Shown here: in pieces, positions 1 through 9,659 of the stretch
Position numbering within the stretch: position 1 is the first letter of the stretch
Layout of the letters: each line of letters opens with the position of its first letter
NCBI GenBank assembly: GCA_034440635.1
Contig: JAOTON010001028.1
Span: 372,001 to 436,000, forward strand
Length of the DNA: 64,000 nucleotides
Reading direction: 5' to 3'
Source of the DNA: Lepas anatifera
Lineage: Eukaryota; Arthropoda; Thecostraca; Lepadidae
The notes under the pieces: model-generated
Told to the model about the DNA's origin: nothing
Database searches by the model: none
Seen by the model: the letters and a program-made list of their open reading frames with translations, nothing else
Translations under genes and position numbers: made by a program

Positions 1-2102
1 ATAAAACAGTTCAGCCAACTGTAAAAATACCGGCCGCTGACTGTGAGCTGATATTGGCAACTCTACCGATTCTCACACACCCCTGCCGGTACAACCACCA
101 CACTCTCCCCAGCACGGAGCCATGACGGCTATTCGCTGATGGCTCCACCGTCATCCGTCATCCGTCACCGGGCCGTCAGTTGGCGATGTTTACTTTTCTG
201 TTCCATCCGTTCCAGAGGGCTACACATGCTCCGTAGCGAGACGCCGGCGTCAGGTGGTAAAGGAGAACGACACTTGGCAGAGAGGATAGGAAAGAAGCAT
301 CGTTTGATGTCACATATGATGAAGAGGAGCTTTGCGAGACACACATGAAGGGTATCTGATGTCGTTTTGATAACCCACTTCAAACGCAGCCATTTCGTCA
401 CCGAGATCGCAGTTAGCACGGTGGTGAAAGGTAAATCCGTAGTGCAGATTGATGATATCCGGAATATTATATTTTTAGTGTGTATTTGGGGATTTATGTG
501 GCATGGTACAAAATGAGAGCGTGATTAAAAAATGGAATTAAAATTATTCTTGAACGACCGGTTTCAAGAGTCAACGGTCAGTAGAATGCAGGTGCAAACT
601 TTTGCTGAAATCCTGTGGTACTCGAGAGATTGTGTTTCAAATGCAGCACCCATTATTTTAATTCATCATTGAACCCTGCAAAATTCCGGGTATTTTCGCA
701 TTTTTCTATCATTGAGGACTGCAGGATCCGAAATTAACTTCGACACATCCAGCAGGTATCTTGCGGGACAACGAGTCGGGTTTTCAGAAGGAAAAATTAC
801 GAAGACGAATCTTACGGATCGGGCATCGTAACTATTGGGGGGTTTAGAACGCGTTCGCAGCGATGGTCATTACGGATTGAGGATGCCTCTACTGAGACAC
901 AGGCAAGTCTGACCAACATACATCAATACATACTTACCTTCTACCTGGAAAAGCAATTGAGGGCGAGGCCACAACACGGCTAGTCTGCTTTCAGTGACAC
1001 ACACGTCACGATCGATATTTGCTGGCTTCATCCAGGGCAATCAAGCCCAGCTTTCCATTCAAACTATAGCCATGACACGCGCCCATGTAGGAAACTTGAA
1101 GCTCGGCATCCAGCTATGCCTCCAGGGCCGGCGGATACACCATTCCGTTCCCAACAGCCGGGGTGAGCTCACCAGGGTCGATATCTGGAGAGCTCATCTG
1201 CCGGATCTCCGAATCCGATCAGTGTGGCCTAAACGGACTCCGTGCAATCCACTGTCCTCTTGATGGTCTCGCAGTTGAGGCGTTGGGCGCATTGCATATG
1301 CCTTTTGGTATCACCGGCTACCTAATTGCTATTGATTAGGCTTCCATCGACGCCGACAAAAAAGCAATAAAGAAATGGAAGCTACCCCGCACTCAGCGTT
1401 GATGCTTCAGGAAATGTCAAGCTGGGACTGTCAAGCTATCATGCACGGTGAATACTGAAGTGGAAGATAACTGAACAGTACGCTACATTACCTAAAAATA
1501 CAGCTAAATAGCACCCATACAACTATAACAAACGAAAGGGGAGCAACAAATATCTTATTTCGGCAGTGCACACGACCATTCCCGGAATATCAAATGAACG
1601 CATTGTTGATTGCGTTGGTCAAACAAACACGTTGTTATACCTCGCATTGAGCAGTTTTAAGCACCAGAGTCTGAGATTTACGACGGACGGCTCCTAATGC
1701 ACGGCAGCTCTTTTCCAGGCCCTCTCATCCCATAGTTCAACCACCACCCCCATGTTTCTCCGAGTCTCTCCGGTATTTAACAGGACCTCCCAGAGGCGCC
1801 TCGCATTAACCCAGCGCCCGGCACATAAGCCCCGCGGCGGCGGGAGGAAACACGCGCGTTAGTGTCGGCGGCGGCCCCTACACCTGTTGGCGCCGCTTCT
1901 GCCGCCGCGCTGGCGCCGTGCCCGCCGCCCGCGGATACTTGAGGCGCCGCCCGGGTTGCCTGTTACGCGCCGCCGACGCCCGCTTCCGTCGCCACCGACG
2001 CGACGGCGCATCTGAGGCTTGGGCGGTTCTAACGTCGGGTTTACATTTGATAAGTTCTCAGAAAGCCCTCTGAAGGTAGGGTGCCATAAATCGCGAGTGT
2101 CG
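1..2102. other. No supported gene; GC-rich patch at about 1788-2030
   Basis: Probably the intron downstream of the PDZ1 exon on the minus strand. Open frames are short and have no recognisable domain or paired splice signals. The patch at 1788-2030 is very rich in CG dinucleotides and GGCGCC-like words and could be regulatory, but nothing in it decides that. Confidence 0.4.
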
Positions 2103-2103
2103 T

Positions 2104-2429
2104 GGGAATGACCTTGGACCCTAAAAATATGATAAAACAGAAGACAGCAAAAACTCTACAAGACTAAAAACCCACCCAAGGGCCAAAAAAAGCAGCAAGA
2201 AACTAACATATAAGACGAAGATAGCCCAAAAAGGCAAAATATGCCAAAAGTCCACAAACTAAAACTCCTAAAACAACTAAAAAAAACAAAACAAAACAAA
2301 AAGACTAAGACACGGTGAGAGGGTAAAGAGCATGGTATTAGGTAAACGCAACGTTTCGGTCCTTGACCGTCGTCAGGCGAGGGAGTCGTCTTCTGTTTTA
2401 TCATCTTGTTAGGCTCCAAGGTCACTCCC
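2104..2429. mobile_element. Inverted-repeat element with hammerhead-like core, possibly Penelope-like end fragment
   Basis: Arms 2104-2145 and 2388-2429 are about 42-bp imperfect inverted repeats (GGGARTGACCTTGGA...TGATAAAACAGAAGAC). Inside the right arm, on the minus strand, CTGACGA (2370-2376) is followed by a GGTC/GACC stem and GAAA (2354-2357), then a 3-bp ACG/CGT stem. This is the layout of a small hammerhead core. No convincing stem I is seen. Penelope-like retroelements often carry such motifs and inverted partial copies; the assignment is inference. Confidence 0.45.
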
Positions 2430-5400
2430 ATAACACTGCGTTTACATGTGATCCACACATCCCGTATTCAGAGGCATCGGGGGCTTAAGCCGCTACAGCA
2501 GGAAGTGTTGGTTTTCCACCAGCAGTAGCAGCAGCGTTCGTTTCACTCGCGACAGCAGACCCGCTACCGCCTGACACCTGTGTCCCCGTGTACCTAACTG
2601 GGGGAGTGAGCCCCGACGCTTTCAGCTGAAACGGGGGGCGGGCAGGGGTAACACCAAGCACGTTGAAATCAGAATGAGTACAAGGATGCCGGTCCACTGT
2701 GTAAGGCTGATGCTAACGGACGCGGTAGTCTATACTCGTTGGCTGAAAGAGCCGTTCCTGGTCCCGTTTTCTCACAATGGCATCGGCTATTTCCCGCGCT
2801 GGGCAGAAGCCGGCCAACATGTACGTTACAGGGCTTAACCCTATTTCCGGCAGGGGGGGCTAATATTGCCCCCTTCAGGTTTTTCGAGAATATCTCCGAA
2901 ACAGCTTGCGATAGATCTTTGAAACTTCATGACTTTTCCTAAAACTAGCACAGACAGGTTTTCTGAAATTTTCAAGATTATATATTTACCAGGGGCAGAG
3001 CTATGGCTGGGTTTTGGGAGGTTCTATCCACAAACCAAGTATTATCGTATGCGGGGGTTCTTTGTAAAATGAAGCCGTCTCTGCTGATCCTGACATCAGT
3101 TATATGGTTTTATTATATCATTTGTTATGTGAGATGATAGTGCACTCACAATTGTACTATTTGTATTCATCAGGGGCGGTTACAGCAGTTCAAAATGGGG
3201 GAATGTTATCAAGAAGGACTAAACGTTAGTAAGTGAGAAGACTGCTTACAGCCGTGCCAGGGCGAATACAATTGGGTATGTGAAAATGCAAAATAGTTAT
3301 AACGCAATTTTAGATTTCCAGAGGCGTGTCCAGTCACTATAATGTAGAGTAAATCACAAATATAAAAACATATGTTTGTTCACTTGGAGCTTTGTGCGAG
3401 ACTAGCATGCTCTGTTGTATTCAGTTTCAGGAACGACTAAGGAAATATTTCGTCCATGGGCAGATCACGGAGACAACAGCATACGGACGTGTTACCAATG
3501 GCGGAAAGTGTCAGTTTTGAGGGGTAACATTACATTTTCAAATATATATTCCCAGCCAGTATCACCGCCGCGACTCAATATCGTCGTATATTGAAATGTG
3601 TTTCCAATCACCCCTACCCCCCGACGAGTCCTTGATCCGCCAATGTCCCCCCTTTCCCAGGCTGCCATGGGAGGGTAAAAACTATCAGAAATAAATTTCA
3701 CAAGTCGAGGGACTAACATACTCATGCATACCAATCGCATATTGTTGGTATGTTTTTCCCCACTATTTTCCTTACTGCATCCCCTGATGGTTTTTCGTTT
3801 TTCATCTATTTATGTGTAAAGATGCCAAACAGTATATGACGGCTTCTAATCCGCGTAACAAAACTTTTAGGTTGTTTATTTCTCTCTAGCCCTGGTCCTG
3901 GAACTGCCATTGATTTCGAATGTTTGCGTAACTCGAGTAAATGAAAATTTTGAGTCATTATTTGTAAATCTGAACTAGTTTTGTGAAATCGTACAACAGA
4001 GACAGGGTTTGGCATCTAAAAAGACAAATTGTTATTTTGCAGACCTTCCCTTAAAATCATTTTGTTTTTAAAATAAAGTTTAGCGTCAGGGAATCTATAG
4101 CACTTTGAATTTTCAAATCGGCCAGATAGATTCGGATCTTAGGGGCCGATTTGCCTGCCGGAAATAGGGGTGCCGGGGCCTGAGAAATGGGTAAACTTTG
4201 GGGTGGGGGCAAGCTGAAGATTGGGCTACGGCACAAATAGCTGTGTTCTTTTGGACTCAACTTGTATCTTTTAGAACATGCTATCAGAAGTCAGTGTTGC
4301 CTTTAAATTCCACTTGCACTGTTGTTTGAAGAGCGCTCGACAAACAAAGCAAGCGCGGTTCAACACCGTGTTGAGTGGGGCTTCATGATAATACTCGTTT
4401 TAGTTTTGTAAGAAGATGGAAGTAGAGTCCAGGAGAAAACAGACGCCTATTCGTAGTTCGTACAATAGCCCTATCTTAGCTTATCGTTCTGTAGCCCTCC
4501 CCCGTGCATGCTGGTCAATACCGTAGCGCGTGTACACGCGGTTTGTGACGGCGCAGCGTGCTGCTGCGCCGCAGGGCTCCGGTGTCGCGCGGCACAGGGC
4601 AGTCGCTGCGGTGCGCCACCAGGCCCGGGCAGGAACCACACTTGGGTGCATGATGTACCGCTCACTGACTGAGCCCTCAGAAGTCATCCTCAACCATCGT
4701 AAGGGGGGTTCGGGAAGGGTTTTGGTGAGATTTGAACTCACAACCACGAGTCGCTCGCGTCAATCACTTACAACTCACAACCACGAACTCACTAACACGA
4801 GCACACAATTGACTATCCAATAATTAATCATACCACAATCTTCGCGGGCCCTTAATCAAATATTTTGAATCCTCAGAACAAAACATTACCACTAAAACAA
4901 ACATTTGCGAATGCGAAACGCCAGCAGCTTTCTCTTACGCAAACATGGCCGTTAAACTATTTCACGCTAGCCTGATCGCCGCAAACGCCGCCACGAGCCG
5001 CAGACATTTGGCAGCACATTCAAGCAGGTGGTGTCTCCCTGCCACCACCGTCTTCAGCTCACGACAAAGCCGCGCTGTACCGTGTTGGCTCAGCAGCATC
5101 GCTGCCGTTAAACCGAGACAGAGTACGGTTCTCCGCTGGCAGTTGGACGCAGCATGTTTGTGTTTGCTAACAACACCAAGAATGCAGTTTTACACCGAGT
5201 GTCTAGAAAAGTGTCTGCATAGAATGGTTTAGCTCAATCAGAAGCTTGTAAGAATAAGCATATATATATATATGTATGTCATGACAGAGGGGACGATATT
5301 TGAAATCTAGCGCAAATATCCGGCCTGATGGGGAAGTTCAAGCAGTGGATGCAGCAGGGGATAAATTATTTCCCCCTACGGAGAATCATGTTTACCCCGG

Positions 5401-5671
5401 GGTAGTCAAGTTTCCTCAAAAGCCTGTGGTTATGGAGTCTTCCAAAAGAGAGAATAAAAAGTAGAGTCCAAAAGCATAGGATGAGTACGTGAGGTACGAT
5501 ACTGGGATACCACGCCGTATTGAAGGGCTTGCTAGTATCTCAATAGGTACCAGTCTTAGTTGAAAAATCTGCAGCTATCTTACTCCCGATATTTTCCAAA
5601 CAGCGCTGGCAAGATCGGTATTTCCTGACACCTAGTCTGCGGGTGGCAGTGAGTTTCCACCTGACACCCAG
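2430..5671. other. No supported gene; scattered repeat fragments
   Basis: Contains two related fragments in opposite orientation (about 2835-2900 and 4100-4175, sharing CTATTTCCGGCAG), a tRNA-like B-box fragment (4700-4775), and a short TA run at 5262-5273. No reading frame has family features. Confidence 0.35.
4700..4775 (-). repeat. tRNA-derived SINE head fragment
   Basis: On the minus strand GTGAGTTCAAATCTCACC (about 4725-4742) is an intact B box inside a T-arm-like stem. It is followed by AAAACCCTTCCCGAACCCCC, which resembles the start of the SINE body seen elsewhere in the window. No good A box. Confidence 0.4.
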
Positions 5672-5863
5672 AGCTTCCTCGGCTTCTCCGCGTCACGGAG
5701 GAGTCGTCACAGGTCACGTACAGCGGCGGCACCAGCGACAAGCGCGGGTGGTACGTGTCGCCCTACCGACGCCGGCGGCGACGGTTCAGCGGGTCGCCAG
5801 GGAACTTGGCGGAGGCCCAGCCACAGCCGCGGCAAGGGTGCTCTGTCCGCTGCTCTCACACAG
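5672..5863 (+). CDS. Possible exon on the plus strand, product unknown
   Basis: Between an acceptor-like CACCTGACACCCAG and a consensus donor (ACACAG then GTACAGG) one frame is open for 2 nt + 63 codons + 1 nt. The peptide includes LLRVTEESSQVTYSGGTSD, KRGWYVSPYRRRRRRF and SGSPGNLAEAQPQPRQ. An in-frame stop (5663-5665) sits just before the acceptor AG, so the frame is closed outside the exon as expected. It lies opposite to the GRIP-like gene and no partner exon was found. I recognise no family. Other frames are also partly open in this GC-rich patch, so chance is a serious alternative. Confidence 0.25.
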
Positions 5864-7604
5864 GTACAGGAAGACTCCCAATTCTGCTTCAGACGTGCCC
5901 CAGAAATGTTAGTTTATTAAATAACCCTGGACAACGCAGTTTCGAACGCAATTTTCGCGATTTATGTTCGAACCTCATCGCGCGATCCCATATTGTTAGA
6001 GCTTTCCACCCCTCCCCAAGAGACCCATATTGACATCTCGCATTTGGCGCTGACAGGGGCGCCGCCACAGAATTTAGACTGAAGGGATGGGCCCCGAGCA
6101 GGGAATGACGGGGGCCGAATTTCGAGCGTTTTGGTTGTCTCAGAAAATGCTATCCAAGGTATAATTTACTGACACGTTTACGTAGTTTCACGCAGGCAAT
6201 AGGGAGACAATGCAAGAAACCTAGGTTGAATCCCAAAATTTTCCGGGAGGACGTCCCCCTGATTCTCGAGCTGGCTGGGGGGGGAGGCACCCCCTCCATC
6301 TCCCCCGCTTTCGACTATGAGCGCTGACGTAGTACGATGGACCTGGGCCCTCTCCTCCTCTCCGGTCCAATTTGGCTTCCCCGCTCCGCGTCTTGGCCGA
6401 CACTGTTGACAAGTCACACGAATTCCCGCACGAGAGACGTCACGCTACGAGAGACACGTCACATCTGCCACTGATGACGTCACATTCAGGGGGGATGAGG
6501 TGGACCGTTGGGTGGGGGGAGGGGGAATGACAGGACCGCCAGGTGAGGGGAGGCAGCCAACAGAGCGGACGGAAGAGTTGGCTCTGACGAGGGAGCTGAG
6601 ACATTCGGCGAATCTGGGTCACACGAAACATCGCACTGAAGCCGTGCACTGCGAGGTAGGCCTGCACGCACTGATCTGCTCTCACCCGTCTGAAGCTCAG
6701 CTCTCATTTCAACATCCGGAATAGGCAAATAAAGTCATCCGGATAAACGTAGAACAAAATCATAATATTGTAAGCTGATCGCAAGATAAGCATATCCGTG
6801 GGTTTTAAACAGCAAAACATCCAGCACAGTTCCACCTGCTGACCGGGTGGTGGTTCGTCCACTTCCGCCATAACGGCGGCTTTCATCGGTAATCAGGCGT
6901 TTAAAGCCGGCTGCTGAGAGCCGGCGGGTGTCCTGGCGGGTTTGTTTGGACCATCTGTCTGCACCGCGGGACGTTTGGCGGCTCTGTTTGAACACGGCGG
7001 CGCACAAACCTACACAGCGTGCTGAGAGAGGTCGGCGTTGAAGGGTGGGCCGGCGAGCGGCCGATTTGGCGGCAGTGAGTAACGCTGGGGTCAGCGCAAA
7101 CCGATCAACACCGAGCAGGCGATAATCGCCTCTATGCTCATAGACCGCTGATATGTATATACATAACTTTTAAGAGTATACCTCAGGCGATACCTTATTT
7201 TCGCATAGTTTGTTGTGACTTCAACTTGCTGGAGATTGCTCGATTGGCTGGGTTGGTGAATACAGCAAAAAGACTCGCGGGTGTGTTGAAATTCTGATAA
7301 TTCGTTTGTTTGGTATCTACCTGCCCTGCCACAATAGTCCCTATTCAGTCCGAACACAGGCAAAAGCTTACGAGTCTAGGCTCTGTGCTCAACTGAAGAT
7401 ACAGTAAAATGCATGGGTTTGGTTGAAAAAAACATCAAGATCTTACAGAAATAATCGATAAAAACAGCCAGAAATTAACATATCCGACAAAAATAGTAAC
7501 CTTGATCACGTCTCTACCTAACAGACATTCAGACCGGCACATCCATCCGTTGAAGACCATCCGTCAGACATGGCGCGCTCCCACTTCCAGCAGGGCCAGC
7601 TCAC
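5864..7604. other. No supported gene
   Basis: Presumed intron just downstream of the PDZ1 exon on the minus strand. Several overlapping frames exist in GC-rich sequence at 6220-6720 and 6840-7010, but none shows a domain or paired splice sites. No PDZ2 exon was recognised. Confidence 0.35.
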
Positions 7605-7812
7605 CTGACTCCGGCATGTCGTACTCCAGCTCCAGCTGCACCCTGGGCTCGGGCCCCGCAGCAGCTCCAGCACCTCGTGGTGCGGCAGGCCGTCGGTCGG
7701 CGTGCCGTTCACCGCGCGCAGACGGTCACCCACGCAGACGGCATCTGAACGCTGCGCCGCTCCTCCCGGCGTCAGCGCCAGCACCTGCGGCCGAGAGCCG
7801 CGGTCCGCACCC
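7605..7812 (-). CDS. GRIP-like scaffold gene, internal exon (C-terminal half of PDZ1), two apparent 1-nt deletions
   Basis: Minus-strand exon, acceptor TCGTCAG (intron side at 7813) and donor GAGTCAG then GTGAGC (7605/7604). It encodes GADRGSRPQ, then VLALTPGGAAQRSDAVC, then VGDRLRAVNG, an alpha-2 segment LPHHEVLELLRG, and finally, after a frame change, RVQLELEYDMPES. Position for position this follows GRIP PDZ1 (D-x-x-G-x-P-R-V, GG-x-A-x-RSD, VGD, AVNG, LL, then a beta-6 strand ending E-Y). Two places are one base short of the expected frame, both in G/C runs: the first bases after the acceptor (GGG where most upstream repeat units have one more base), and GGGGCCC before GAG in alpha-2. Either the assembly has homopolymer errors or this copy is decaying. 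The downstream exon carrying PDZ2 is not in the window. Confidence 0.8.
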
Positions 7813-8665
7813 CTGACGACACAGATGTCAGGTCAGGTCACCTGCGGCCGAGAGCCGCGGTTCGCACCGCCTGACGACACAGAGGTCAGGTCAGGTCACC
7901 TGCGGCCGAGAGCCGCGGTCCGCACCCCTGACGACACAGAGGTCAGGTCAGGTCACCTGCGGCTGAGAGCCGCGGTCCGCACCGCCTGAGGGCACAGAGG
8001 TCAGGTCAGGTCACCTGCGGCCGAGAGCCGCGGTCCGCACCCCCTGACGACACAGAGGTCAGGTCAGGTCACCTGCGGCCGAGAGCCGCGGTCCGCACCG
8101 CCTGAGGGCACAGAGGTCAGGTCAGGTCACCTGCGGCCGAGAGCCGCGGTCCGCACCCCCTGACGACACAGAGGGTCAGGTCACCTGCGGCCGAGAGCCG
8201 CGGTCCGCACCGCCTGACGAGCACAGAGGTCATGTCAGGTCACCTACGGCCGAGAGCCGCGGTCCGCACCCTCCTGACGGAGAGGTCCGGTCAGGTCACC
8301 TGCGGCCGAGAGCCGCGGTCCGCACCCCTTGACAACACAGAGGTCAGGTCAGGTCACCTGCGGCCGAGAGCCGCGGTCCGCACCGCCTGACGGACACAGG
8401 GGTTAGATCAGGTCAGGTCACCTGCGGCAGAGAGCTGCGGTCCGCACAGTCTGGGGAGAGAGGCCAGATCAGGTTACCTGCGACCGACAGCCGCGGTCGG
8501 CACCAGCTGAGTTCAGCAAGGTCAGGTCACACGTGGCCGAGAGCCGCCATCCGCCCCGTCTGAGGTCGGGGAGCTCAGGTCGCAGGCAAGTGCAGTCAGG
8601 TCGGGTCACCTTCGGCAGTGAGTGCCGACCCATTCCTCTGATGGCTAGGTCAGGCCAAGTCACAC
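7813..8665 (-). repeat. 57-59 bp minisatellite derived from the exon 5' boundary
   Basis: About 14 tandem units counted by eye from the recurring GAGAGCCGCGG, near-perfect up to about 8400 and decaying toward 8665. Read on the minus strand, each good unit is: intron end (CTGTGTCGTCAG), then the first 28-29 nt of the adjoining PDZ exon (GCGGACCGCGGCTCT...CCGCAG), then GTGACCTGACCTGACCT. The array has thus grown from the exon-intron junction at 7812. Each unit has a short GCGGC...GCCGC hairpin and one to three overlapping AGGTCA hexamers. Confidence 0.9.
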
Positions 8666-8692
8666 GGAAGTCTGGCTTGGGGCTTATGCCGT

Positions 8693-8805
8693 AAGCCTTA
8701 TGGGCACACCAACTGCCAGGGTTATATGGCGTCGTCGCCAACTATTTCCCTATTGGAAGGGTTTCTCGGGAGCCAGCTTGCTCATGGTTCAGGGAAACCG
8801 CCGGG
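8693..8805 (-). mobile_element. SINE family A, 3' module (copy split by a hAT insertion)
   Basis: The reverse complement carries CCCTTCCAATAGGG, GTTGGCGACGACGCC, ATATAACCCTGGCAGTTGG: the conserved 3' module shared with the copies at 35680, 37436, 42093 and 19797. The head side is interrupted at 8805 by the hAT element; the interrupted sequence resumes at 9615. Confidence 0.65.
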
Positions 8806-9614
8806 CAGAGATGGCCTACGCTACTTTACGTTACCAAATTACGGCACGTTACGATTTGATTTGGGTCAAAACTCCGCTACCGAATTACGCTACGCTATAT
8901 TTCATTGACTACGAAATTACGGTATTTTAGCTACGATTACGGTAAAAGTATATTGCATACGATATTAAAATTTTGTTCACCCGTTTAAAACAAATAGAAG
9001 CTGTACTATAACATAAAATAAAATGATTATTTTCTTGCAAACCGAATATCCTGAACCAAAATTGTCCCACGTTCAGATGGACATAGCGAGGGGGCATTTT
9101 CCGGTCGCCGGTTTCACACGCTTTGTCATCAGTTGCATTTTGGTAAATAAAGGTCTTTTGAAGTGACTGATGTGTGTGATCAATGGTCGGGAATTCTTGT
9201 GACCAGTATAAATCAAAATCAACCGACTGTTAGTTTGTATAGGCCCAATAATGTGTCCGTGATTTACCTTGCCCACCCACAAGTCTCGATCTTAATTGAT
9301 AGCGATTTGATGCATTTCTCGTGAAATTGTTTAAAGTTTGTAATTACAAAAATAGTTTGTTCGTTAATCTATCCAATATCATCACTTCTATTTCAAATTC
9401 CAAATTAAAGTCAATCGTTACCCAGAATCCTTAGATCCGCGATCGAGATCACGAGAAGTTATATACATACATATATGACGTGATTTTGTCGTAGTACGCT
9501 ACGATACGCTAAATTTTGGCGTAGTACGCTACGGAATTCGCCCAGCTACGCTACGTTTCATTTCCAGAGCTACGGTTACGAAAAAATTCCGTAACGTAAC
9601 GTAGGCCATCTCTG
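8806..9614. mobile_element. Non-autonomous hAT element, 809 bp
   Basis: Ends are CAGAGATGGCCTACG and its inverted copy CGTAGGCCATCTCTG, flanked by a perfect 8-bp duplication CCGCCGGG (8798-8805 and 9615-9622). Inverted ends starting CAG with 8-bp target duplications define hAT transposons. No transposase frame is present. The subterminal 100-150 bp on each side repeat TACGCTACG-like words many times in both orientations, the usual arrangement of hAT transposase-binding repeats. The perfect duplication indicates a fairly recent insertion, into a SINE. Confidence 0.9.
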
Positions 9615-9659
9615 CCGCCGGGTCCCACAGAAGTCCAGTAAGTCCAGCGCTTGAAGCCA

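Noticed and set aside
7518..7604. Extension of the PDZ open frame beyond 7605
   Set aside because: A consensus donor at 7604 and loss of PDZ similarity show that this is intron read-through.
7702..7989. Plus-strand frame over the PDZ exon and minisatellite
   Set aside because: Antisense shadow of the exon plus repeat units.
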